Part shown: positions 33,913 through 41,696 of the stretch, piece by piece
Position numbering within the stretch: the first letter of the stretch is position 1
How the letters are laid out: each line of letters starts with the position of its first letter
Assembly (NCBI GenBank): GCA_964406575.1
Contig: CAYOSH010000005.1
Span: 62,001-126,000 of the forward strand
DNA: 64,000 bases
DNA from: WTAW01 sp964406575
GTDB lineage: Bacteria; Acidobacteriota; Aminicenantia; Aminicenantales; Aminicenantaceae
Direction of reading: 5' to 3'
Notes under the pieces: model-generated
Database searches by the model: none
What the model was told of the DNA's origin: nothing
What the model saw: the letters and a program-made list of their open reading frames with translations, nothing else
Position numbers and translations under genes: made by a program

Positions 33913-35859
33913 ATGATGAGAAATAGACATCTGTGCAAACCCGAGATATTGATCGTTTTATTCCTTGTCCTCGTCTTCCTGGGCCAGGGAACGGGCCAAA
34001 TCAAGCTTAAAGTCATCATGGATGATGCCCGAGTGAATGAGACTCCTGAGATCAACGGGAAAACACTCGCCCGTTTATCACTGAATACGATCTTGGATTC
34101 AGAAGGCAAAGAGGGCGAATGGTACAAGGTCTCTCTTGAGGTCGAAGGCGCAAGAATCACTGGATATATGCATGAGATTTTGGTGGAGACTGTGAGCGCA
34201 GAGGAATTGGAAGCCAGAGTGCTGGAGAGTCTGCCGATTTTGGAAAAAACCCAAGAAGAGATCATTGTGGAAATACAGAGCACATTGGATGAGAGTCGGG
34301 ATCTGATCCGCTCTGATAGAGATCTTGAAACCGCCGTTGTCTCTCTACGCCCTCTCATCGCTAAAGCATTTCGTTTGACGGATGATCAGACACGGAGGGA
34401 GCTCGCTGCAGAGATCTTCCTGTGGATCGGGATGGGTTATGCTGGTTTGAATCAAAATGAGCGGGCATTGGAGGAGATCAGGAATGTGTTCGAGGTGGAC
34501 TATCTGTATGCTAAAGAAAGCACCAAAAACATCTTCGATCCGAAGATCGTAAGCCTCATCCACAATGCGGAGAATGCGTTTTTAGGGAAGATCACCGAAT
34601 ATTCGGTGGAAATCGTGACCGATCCAGAGAACGCACAGATCAAGATCAACAACAAGGAAGTGGGTTCCAGCCCAGGTATATTTAAAAACGATTCCCCCAT
34701 CGTCAAGATCGAGATAACCAAAGATGGTTATAAATCCATCCAAGATGAGTTTTTTCTCACCCTGAACGAGATCAAAAAAGAATATTTACTCGAAAGCCTG
34801 GGAAGGAACGTAGCTATCAGGTCAAACCCTCCAGGTGCAAAGGTCTATCTAAATGGAAAAGACACGGGCAAAGTGACGAATTGTATGCTGCCCTTTGTTC
34901 CTTTTGGTGAATATACAGTGGAGGTCGTCAAAGAGGGCTATGTGGGCTGGACCCAAGGATTTACTCTCGAGGCAAGCAAAGATCCCTATACCATGGATGC
35001 CGTTCTGACGGGAGCAACGTATGAATACCTTATGAAATGGGGGGGGGCAAACCTGAGCTTGTTCAAGAATCCACAAGGGATTACCTTTGACGAAAACAAT
35101 AATGTTGTTGTTGTTGATGATAGCAAAGAGAAACTGAGGAAGTTCACCATCGAGGGCAAGCCTATCCTCAATTGGGCGCCGAAGGGTTCTCGTTACAGGG
35201 GGATAGAGAATCCCTCCGGTGTCGCTATTGACAGCGAGGGCTATGTCTATGTCACGGATGTCAAAGAGCATTGTGTGTGGAAATTTGATAAAAACGGGAA
35301 CTTTATCAAAACATGGGGAAAGGAAGGAACCGGACAGGATGAGATACTGAGGCCCACGGGAATTTCAATCAACAGCAAGAATGATGTCTATGTCGTTGAT
35401 TCGGGAAACCTGCGCGTGAAGGTCTATTCCAGCCTTGGCGTGTTCCAGAGCATTCTGGAAAAGCCGAAAAATATGGGATTACCCGTTGATGTCGCTGTGG
35501 GACCGGATGATTACGTCTGGATCCTCGATAAGGTCCGGGTCTATAAATTCTCTCCAGAAGGGAAATTCATCTCTGCATGGGGAGAACGCGGCTCGAAGGA
35601 CGGTGAGTTCGGGAATCCCAAAGGGATCGTAATTGACAGGGATGGATACATTTACATCGCTGATGCAGCTAACAGCAGGATCCAGAAATTCGACAGTGAA
35701 GGAATTTTTATCACAAAATGGGGGGAACCCGGAACAGGGATCGGCAGGTTTGATCTGCCCTCTGCGGTCGCTGTGGATAAAGATGGGCTCGTCTATGTCT
35801 CTGATTCAAGCAATAACAGGATCCAGGTGTTTAAGATCGCGGGTCAAGAGGGTTCTTAG
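33913..35859 (+). CDS. Exported SH3b / PEGA / NHL-propeller protein
   Basis: The 648-residue protein has a signal peptide at about residues 10-31. In order: a bacterial SH3-like domain (about 33-95, ARVNETPEINGKTLARLSLNT...WYKVSL), a helical stretch (about 105-215), two PEGA domains (about 225-290, VEIVTDPENAQIKINNKEVG, and about 298-365, VAIRSNPPGAKVYLNGKDTGK), and five or six NHL repeats (about 375-645, such as GVAIDSEGYVYVTDVKEHCV and GIVIDRDGYIYIADAANSRI). All domains bind glycan, peptide or protein partners; none is enzymatic. It follows the Ser/Thr kinase closely and may be its extracytoplasmic partner (inference). Confidence 0.88.
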   Translation: MMRNRHLCKPEILIVLFLVLVFLGQGTGQIKLKVIMDDARVNETPEINGKTLARLSLNTILDSEGKEGEWYKVSLEVEGARITGYMHEILVETVSAEELEARVLESLPILEKTQEEIIVEIQSTLDESRDLIRSDRDLETAVVSLRPLIAKAFRLTDDQTRRELAAEIFLWIGMGYAGLNQNERALEEIRNVFEVDYLYAKESTKNIFDPKIVSLIHNAENAFLGKITEYSVEIVTDPENAQIKINNKEVGSSPGIFKNDSPIVKIEITKDGYKSIQDEFFLTLNEIKKEYLLESLGRNVAIRSNPPGAKVYLNGKDTGKVTNCMLPFVPFGEYTVEVVKEGYVGWTQGFTLEASKDPYTMDAVLTGATYEYLMKWGGANLSLFKNPQGITFDENNNVVVVDDSKEKLRKFTIEGKPILNWAPKGSRYRGIENPSGVAIDSEGYVYVTDVKEHCVWKFDKNGNFIKTWGKEGTGQDEILRPTGISINSKNDVYVVDSGNLRVKVYSSLGVFQSILEKPKNMGLPVDVAVGPDDYVWILDKVRVYKFSPEGKFISAWGERGSKDGEFGNPKGIVIDRDGYIYIADAANSRIQKFDSEGIFITKWGEPGTGIGRFDLPSAVAVDKDGLVYVSDSSNNRIQVFKIAGQEGS

Positions 35860-35869
35860 AGTGAGATAT

Positions 35870-36934
35870 TTATTTTTTCCCTCGAGGCTTTTTTCCTTTT
35901 TTCTCAGGTTGTTCTGTTTTTCCTGATTCTTTGCCGCTCTTTTTTGGCTTCTGTTTGAGGAGGTCTTTCTCCGCTTTTTCAAGGAGGGAACCGGAATCTT
36001 TGGCTCCGACCGAGGCCAGCCCGATACTTACGCTATAGCTCGGTTTCTTCTTTCTAGCCTCCTTTTCGATATCTCCGAGGATCCGTTCTTTGACGATCTC
36101 TGCATTCTTTTTATATGTGTTGGGCATGAGGACGGCAAATTCATCTCCGCCATAACGGGCAACGATATCCACTCTTCTGACATTTCTCCTTAAAGTTTGT
36201 GCCAGGTCCTTCAGCACTTGATCACCAGCTTGGTGTCCGAATTTTTCATTCAGAGCGCTAAAATCATTGATATTCACGATGATCATGGACAACGGATCAC
36301 CATAACGTTTGCACCTCTCGGTCTCTTTTTTGAACTGGGTGTTGAAATTCTTCCTCTTGTAGACTCCTGTGAGGGAATCGACATTATCCATGTCTTTGAG
36401 GGCGCTCAAGTAATAGACCTTTTCTATGGCCATAGCGGCATACTCGACGATCGTCTTAAGAATGTTGAGATCTGCAGCCGTATAAGCCTCATTGTTTTCT
36501 TTGTTGATCAGTTGGAACACACCGATGATCTTTTCTGTCACCTCAAGGGGCACTCCGATCGTGGATGATGCGGTGAAATCGATGTTTTTTGTAATGGTTT
36601 TGCTGAAACGGCCGTCTTTTTTGATGTCTGAGATGAAGTCCGCTTTCCCTTCGCTGGCGATCCATCTGGATAGGCCTTCGGCTTTGGGCAATATGATTCC
36701 TTTGAGTTTTTCGGCACCCCGACCTTCTACGAGCTTTAAATAAAACTCATCCTTCTCTTTATCGCGAAGCAGAAGGATGTGTGTCACAGGATTAAAGATC
36801 TCTCCGATCTTTTTCATGACTTGATCCATGGCTTCGTTGATCGTCTTGGCAGCTGTGACACCGATGTCAATATCAGCAAACGCTGACAGCTCGACATATT
36901 CATCGATATTGAGGGTTTCCTTGTCTTTATCCAT
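35870..36934 (-). CDS. GAF-GGDEF diguanylate cyclase
   Basis: The 354-residue cytoplasmic protein has a GAF domain at about residues 18-170 and a GGDEF domain at about 185-325. The active-site motif is YGGDEF, intact, preceded by DSLTGVYKRKNF and HQAGDQVLKDLAQTL. It should make cyclic di-GMP when the GAF domain binds its unknown ligand. No RxxD inhibitory site is obvious before GGDEF. The last 30 residues are extremely rich in Lys, Gly and Pro (KKSGKESGKTEQPEKKGKK), an odd basic tail that could bind nucleic acid or membrane. The gene converges on the NHL-protein gene with 10 nt between stops. The ribosome-binding site is AAGGGGAA. Confidence 0.92.
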   Translation of the reverse strand: MDKDKETLNIDEYVELSAFADIDIGVTAAKTINEAMDQVMKKIGEIFNPVTHILLLRDKEKDEFYLKLVEGRGAEKLKGIILPKAEGLSRWIASEGKADFISDIKKDGRFSKTITKNIDFTASSTIGVPLEVTEKIIGVFQLINKENNEAYTAADLNILKTIVEYAAMAIEKVYYLSALKDMDNVDSLTGVYKRKNFNTQFKKETERCKRYGDPLSMIIVNINDFSALNEKFGHQAGDQVLKDLAQTLRRNVRRVDIVARYGGDEFAVLMPNTYKKNAEIVKERILGDIEKEARKKKPSYSVSIGLASVGAKDSGSLLEKAEKDLLKQKPKKSGKESGKTEQPEKKGKKPRGKK

Positions 36935-37060
36935 TTATATTTTCCCCTTAATGAGTTCTTCCCTGAGATTCATCGACTTGTTTTTAAAAAAAATAACACA
37001 GCCGTAATCCGATGTCAATGACTCTCAATGCACATGAGCGTCCTCTTTTGGCTTCGGAAG

Positions 37061-37218
37061 CATCCTTATTTCCTGATGGTCCTAAGTCAAATGCTAAGAG
37101 CATAAGCTCGTCACAGTTCCTATTCGTCGAAGACCCCCCCACCCACCACCATCCGACTCATAAGGACAGTGACTCGCTCTTCTTTCCGTCTAATGCGCTT
37201 ATCACGATAATAAGGATG
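37061..37218. mobile_element. 158-bp MITE-like element, second copy of family B
   Basis: Begins CATCCTTATTTCCTGAT (37061-37077) and ends ATCACGATAATAAGGATG (37201-37218). The whole unit is a diverged reverse complement of 17520-17677 and has the same length. It sits in the 430-bp space between the divergent GGDEF gene and the cNMP-AckA-PduL gene. A TATACT at 37253-37258, just outside its right end, could be the -10 of the fusion gene. Confidence 0.82.
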
Positions 37219-37364
37219 ATTACTATTGCTTTTTCCTTTTTGCAAATTTAGGTATACTTATCGGGAATGGGATGATCTTATGAGGCATTTCAATGAAATA
37301 GAAGGATTTTACTCGAGCAAATAGAAATATTTATGGAAAGAACGTTGTCGTGGAGGTGAGGTTA

Positions 37365-39686
37365 ATGGAAAACATAGTGCAGTTTTTAGCAGGATTGCCT
37401 TTGTTCGAGGCTTTTTCCGAAAAAGCGCTTGGAGAGCTTGTCGAAAACTGTCATTTTAAAACGTATGCACCCGGGGAAATGATCATTCCAATGGGACAAC
37501 CGGGACGATTTCTTGGGATCATGGTCGATGGTCAGGCCGATGCCATCATTACAAGCAAATTGGGGGAACGCATCAAGATCGGAGAGATAAAACAAGGGGG
37601 TTTTCTCGGCGAGATCTCTCTGCTCACCGGAGAACCCACAAATGCAGATGTGATCGCCCGTGTGGAGTGCGAGATCTTTGTGATTTCTCCCGAGATATTC
37701 ACGAAATTTATCGCGGTCAACCCTCAATCTGTAAGGGTCATGGCTAAAACCATCACTGAAAGATTAAGAGCCCGTCAGCAGAATGTGGAGGAGCAGATTC
37801 GGGTTGAGGATGCCTGGCAGAGTTTACCCGATCGATATGGATTAGAGCTGTCATCCCCGACGCCGAAAAAAATCCTGGTGATCAACTGTGGGAGTTCGTC
37901 TTTAAAGTACAATTTCTATGATACGGAACAGCCATCTCATAATTGCGGCGGGATGGTCGAAAGGATCGGGCTCGAAACATCACGGATCATTAAAAAACAT
38001 GGTCAAGAGGAATCGATTCGGGAGCTCGGGAGTATCGGATACGAAGAGGCTTTTAAAGCCGTTGTCGAGTCTCTGACGGACCCTGAGGAAGGCGTGATCC
38101 GAAACCTCAAAGAGATCAGTGCTGTGGGACACCGTGTGGTCCATGGGGGCGATGCCTACAGCCATCCGGTCATCATCGATGAGGATGTGATTCGGGATAT
38201 CGATAAATTTTCGCGCTTAGCGCCGCTCCATAATCCTCCAAACCTCATGGCGATCAAAGAAAGTATTCGCCTCATGCCCAAGGTTCCCCAAGTTGCCGTG
38301 TTTGACACTGGTTTCCACCAGACAATGCCCCGGCATGCGTATCTCTACGGTCTTCCGTACGCGCTTTATGAAGAGGACCGGATCCGTCGGTATGGTTTCC
38401 ATGGGATCTCCCATAATTATGTGGCTCTAAAAGCTGCGGCTTATCTGAAACGGAATTTTCGAGAGATGAAAATCATCACGTGTCATCTGGGGAATGGAGC
38501 CTCCATCTGTGCCGTGGATCACGGGAGATCAGTGGATACCACCATGGGGCTCACTCCGTTGGAAGGGCTGATCATGGGAACCCGTTGTGGAGATGTCGAC
38601 CCATCGACAGCCATCCATCTGTGCAAAGAAAAGGGTTTTTCTTTGGATGAAGTGTATGAGATCCTGAATCGACAGAGCGGGCTCAAGGGACTCTCGGGTA
38701 TTTCCAGCGACCTTCGTGAGATCGAAGAGAGGGCCAATAAAGGGGATGAAAGAGCCTTGATCGCCATACAAGTCTTTTGTTACCGAATACGAAAATATAT
38801 AGGGGCTTACACGGCTGCTTTAGGCGGGTTGGATGTCCTCGTTTTCACCGGAGGAATTGGGGAGGGGAGTGCATGGGTGAGAGGTCTTTCCTGTCAGGGT
38901 TTGGCTCCCATGGGGATTCATGTGGATAGTGTGTTGAACAAAACAGCGCCTGCTTCGCCCAGTGAGGTGAGGAGCATATCTGAAAAAGCCTCTCAAGTCA
39001 CAGTGCTGGTCGTCCCCACAGATGAAGGAAAAATGATCGCCAGAGAGACCATGCGGACTCTAGAAAACGAGACGGTTTCGGAACTTATGAAGATCAAAAA
39101 GGAACGGAAGATCCCGGTTGAGGTGTCTGCACACCATGTCCACTTGTCAAAAAATGATATAAAAAATCTCTTTGGCCCGGATCGCGAATTGACCCATCGT
39201 TCTGACCTTTCCCAGCCCGGGCAGTTCGCCTGTGAAGAAGCCGTCCATCTTGTGGGACCGAAAGGGCGTGTGGAGCGGGTGAGGGTCCTGGGGCCCTCAC
39301 GCAGCGAAACTCAGGTGGAGATCTCCATGACAGAAGAGTTTAAGCTGGGAATAAAGGCCCCGATTCGGGCATCCGGAGTCCTCAAAGGAAGTCCGGGAAT
39401 CACGCTCGAGGGGACCGAAGGGAGAGTGACCATACCTCATGGCGTGATCTGTTCCCTCCGCCATATCCATATGTCTCCGGAGGATGCTCTCTCATTCGGT
39501 GTGAAAGACAAGGATATCGTGAGCGTCCACGTGGAGGGCGAGAGGAAGCTGATCTTTGGAGATGTCTTGGTGAGGGTGCATCCCGATTATCGCCTCAGCA
39601 TGCATATCGATACCGATGAAGCCAATGCGGCGGACATAAGAACCGGAATGTCTGGTGTTCTTGTGGGTGTCCAGGACCGCAGGTAA
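37365..39686 (+). CDS. Fusion: cNMP-binding-fold domain + acetate kinase + PduL phosphotransacylase
   Basis: The 773-residue protein has three parts. Residues about 1-130: CRP-like beta roll (FKTYAPGEMIIPMGQPG, GGFLGEISLLTGEPTNADV), without the usual Arg that binds cyclic phosphate. Residues about 167-567: full-length acetate kinase (ILVINCGSSSLKYNFYD, GHRVVHGGD, VAVFDTGFHQTMP, YGFHGISHNYVA, HLGNGASICAV, MGLTPLEGLIMGTRCGD, FTGGIGEG). Residues about 580-773: PduL-type phosphotransacylase (VEVSAHHVHLSK, SLRHIHMSPEDA, HIDTDEANAAD), with its zinc-ligand histidines. Together the enzymes convert acetyl-CoA plus phosphate plus ADP into acetate, CoA and ATP, with acetyl phosphate possibly channelled. 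No microcompartment targeting helix is seen. The start is ATG 37365 because GGAGGTGAGG lies 5 nt upstream; an upstream GTG at 37350 overlaps it. Confidence 0.95.
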   Translation: MENIVQFLAGLPLFEAFSEKALGELVENCHFKTYAPGEMIIPMGQPGRFLGIMVDGQADAIITSKLGERIKIGEIKQGGFLGEISLLTGEPTNADVIARVECEIFVISPEIFTKFIAVNPQSVRVMAKTITERLRARQQNVEEQIRVEDAWQSLPDRYGLELSSPTPKKILVINCGSSSLKYNFYDTEQPSHNCGGMVERIGLETSRIIKKHGQEESIRELGSIGYEEAFKAVVESLTDPEEGVIRNLKEISAVGHRVVHGGDAYSHPVIIDEDVIRDIDKFSRLAPLHNPPNLMAIKESIRLMPKVPQVAVFDTGFHQTMPRHAYLYGLPYALYEEDRIRRYGFHGISHNYVALKAAAYLKRNFREMKIITCHLGNGASICAVDHGRSVDTTMGLTPLEGLIMGTRCGDVDPSTAIHLCKEKGFSLDEVYEILNRQSGLKGLSGISSDLREIEERANKGDERALIAIQVFCYRIRKYIGAYTAALGGLDVLVFTGGIGEGSAWVRGLSCQGLAPMGIHVDSVLNKTAPASPSEVRSISEKASQVTVLVVPTDEGKMIARETMRTLENETVSELMKIKKERKIPVEVSAHHVHLSKNDIKNLFGPDRELTHRSDLSQPGQFACEEAVHLVGPKGRVERVRVLGPSRSETQVEISMTEEFKLGIKAPIRASGVLKGSPGITLEGTEGRVTIPHGVICSLRHIHMSPEDALSFGVKDKDIVSVHVEGERKLIFGDVLVRVHPDYRLSMHIDTDEANAADIRTGMSGVLVGVQDRR

Positions 39687-39776
39687 TGTTTACTTGCGGC
39701 TGGTTATTCCGCTTGACAACCTGTTTTCGGAATGATAGTGATAGTATCCATCCTGAATAAACCGATAGTTTAGAGT

Positions 39777-41204
39777 ATGACATCTGATTTCAAGAGCAAA
39801 GAATCGTCTGAAGAATCGTCTGAAACGGTCCCCACTTTTTCCGAGAAAATCCCCCCTGATTTTAAACTTGAAGAGGGTTCGCGCGTGGCTGTCATCGGGG
39901 GCGGGCCCTCCGGGTCTTTCTTTGCCTATTTTCTGCTGAACATGGCAGAAAGAGTGGGGCTTGACCTCTATATCGATATTTTTGAGACCAGGGATTTTAA
40001 CAGTACGGGCCCCCCTGGCTGTAACATGTGCGGAGGCATCATCTCCGAAACATTAGTGCAGACCCTGGCGACTGAAGGTATCGAACTTCCACACACCGTC
40101 GTTCAAAGAGGAGTAGATTCCTACTTCCTCCATATGGATGTGGGAAGTGTTCGGATCGAGACGCCCCTTCATGAAATGAGGATCGCTGCTGTTTACAGGG
40201 GTGGAGGCCCCAAGCGGAATAGGGATCAGGAATGGGGAAGTTTTGATGGGTATTTGCTGAAATTGGCCCTGTACAAGGGAGCCCAACGGGTCGATGATAG
40301 AGTTGTGGGTGTCTCCTGGTCGGAGGGCCGGCCTGAGATCGAGACCCGCGGGGGGACAGTCCGGTCCTATGATCTTGTCGCTGTGGCCGTTGGGGTGAAC
40401 TCCCCGACGCTCAAACTCTTCCAAGATCTGAACCTGGGCTATAAGCCTCCAGAAACAACAAAAACGTACATCTGCGAATATTTTTTAGGACGTGATGAGG
40501 TCGGACATAATTTAGGCAGCTCAATGCATACCTTTCTCCTCGATATTCCAAGGCTTGAATTCGCGGCCATCGTTCCTAAAGGGAATTATGCAACAGTCTG
40601 TATGCTGGGGTACAAGATAGATAAGGAGTTCGTCCAATCATTTCTGAAGAATCCTGCCGTCAAAAAAAATTTCCCCCAGGATTGGGATCCTGCCACGGCT
40701 GCGTGTCAGTGCTCACCGCGAATGAATGTCTCAGCAGCCATTCAGCCTTTTGGAGACCGTATCGTGTTCCTCGGGGATTCCGGAGTCAGCCGTTTATACA
40801 AGGATGGTATCGGCGCAGCTTACCGGACGGCAAAGGCGGCGGCAAGGACAGCTCTCTTCGAGGGCGTTTCGAGCGAGGATTTCAAGAACCATTTCTGGCC
40901 CACATGTAAGTCACTCAAGAATGATAATTCCATAGGAAAGCTGATCTTTCTCATAGTCGGCCTACTCCAGAAGATCAAACTCGCTCGTAGAGCCATTTTG
41001 CGGATGGTCTCCAAAGAACAAAAAAAAGAGGGGAAGAATCGAAGGATGAGCGCTGTGCTGTGGGATATGTTCACAGGTAGCGCCCCATATAAAGAGGTTT
41101 TTTTCCGCACTCTTCATCCCTTCTTTCTTACGAATTTATTATGGAATTTCGCCGTAGAACTCTGGCCCTTTAAAAAAAGTGTATCGATCGAGGAGGAGCT
41201 ATGA
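39777..41204 (+). CDS. FAD-dependent oxidoreductase, geranylgeranyl-reductase-like
   Basis: The 475-residue flavoprotein has the dinucleotide fold VAVIGGGPSGSFFAYFLL at about residues 36-53. The mid segment is FETRDFNSTGPPGCNMCGGII, with a CxxC pair. The second FAD motif is RIVFLGDSGVSRLYKDGIGAAYRTAKAAA near residues 325-350. This is the COG0644/geranylgeranyl reductase group, which reduces isoprenoid double bonds in lipids or quinones; the substrate here is unknown. The C-terminal 100 residues have several hydrophobic stretches (LIFLIVGLLQKI, FFLTNLLWNFAVELW), suggesting membrane association. It follows the AckA-PduL fusion by 90 nt and overlaps the cNMP-binding gene by 4 nt, so it is translationally coupled to it. 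Confidence 0.82.
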   Translation: MTSDFKSKESSEESSETVPTFSEKIPPDFKLEEGSRVAVIGGGPSGSFFAYFLLNMAERVGLDLYIDIFETRDFNSTGPPGCNMCGGIISETLVQTLATEGIELPHTVVQRGVDSYFLHMDVGSVRIETPLHEMRIAAVYRGGGPKRNRDQEWGSFDGYLLKLALYKGAQRVDDRVVGVSWSEGRPEIETRGGTVRSYDLVAVAVGVNSPTLKLFQDLNLGYKPPETTKTYICEYFLGRDEVGHNLGSSMHTFLLDIPRLEFAAIVPKGNYATVCMLGYKIDKEFVQSFLKNPAVKKNFPQDWDPATAACQCSPRMNVSAAIQPFGDRIVFLGDSGVSRLYKDGIGAAYRTAKAAARTALFEGVSSEDFKNHFWPTCKSLKNDNSIGKLIFLIVGLLQKIKLARRAILRMVSKEQKKEGKNRRMSAVLWDMFTGSAPYKEVFFRTLHPFFLTNLLWNFAVELWPFKKSVSIEEEL

Positions 41205-41572
41205 AGACTGGTGTCCTGGGTAAAGTCTATAACGATGGAGAAGTCATAGTGCGGCAAGGGGAGACCGGAGATTGTATGTTCGAGATCCTTGAGGGAACGG
41301 TCGAAGTGCTCCGGGAAAAAGATGGACATGAGGTCAGCCTGGCCGTATTGAGCAAGGGAGATTTTTTCGGAGAGATGGCGATCTTCGAGCGAGAAGTCCG
41401 TTCGGCCACTGTCAGAGCTCTGGGTGAGGTGAGAGCCATAACCATAGATAAAAGGACATTATTGCGCAGAATAAGTGCAGATCCATCTCTGGCTTTCCGA
41501 ATCGTCGAAAAAATGGCAAACCGTATCAGGGAGTTGGATGTAGAGATCGAGCGATTGAAGGCGATGCGCTGA
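41201..41572 (+). CDS. Stand-alone cyclic-nucleotide-binding domain protein
   Basis: The 123-residue protein is a single CRP-type effector domain: YNDGEVIVRQGETGDCMFEILEGTVEVL, LAVLSKGDFFGEMAIFEREVRSATVRALGEVRAI. The phosphate-binding cassette F-G-E-M-A...V-R-S-A-T-V-R-A is canonical, with the Glu and the Arg that hold the ribose and the cyclic phosphate. The C-terminal helix (RIVEKMANRIRELDVEIERL) resembles the CRP dimerisation helix, but there is no DNA-binding domain. It should bind cAMP (or cGMP) and act through protein contacts. ATGA overlap with the FAD reductase gene and a strong GAGGAGG ribosome-binding site point to coordinated synthesis. Confidence 0.93.
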   Translation: MKTGVLGKVYNDGEVIVRQGETGDCMFEILEGTVEVLREKDGHEVSLAVLSKGDFFGEMAIFEREVRSATVRALGEVRAITIDKRTLLRRISADPSLAFRIVEKMANRIRELDVEIERLKAMR

Positions 41573-41640
41573 TCCTGGGCTGAGTGAGTTTTTCGAGACA
41601 ATGGGATCGAATCGATCTCATCATAGAAATTCTGATTTGC

Positions 41641-41670
41641 TGGACAAAAAGCCTATCTGTTTGATATATT
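41641..41670 (+). promoter_or_regulatory. Probable promoter of the adenylate cyclase gene
   Basis: TGGACA (41641-41646) and TATATT (41665-41670) are separated by 18 bp. The predicted start near 41677 leaves a leader of about 20 nt before ATG 41697. The cyclase may thus be transcribed apart from the upstream cNMP-binding gene. Confidence 0.4.
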
Positions 41671-41696
41671 TCCTTGGGTAAAGCAGGGACGATAAG

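Noticed and set aside
37365..37800. Calling the N-terminal domain of the AckA-PduL fusion a proven cAMP sensor
   Set aside because: The phosphate-binding Arg is replaced by Asn, so ligand identity is open.
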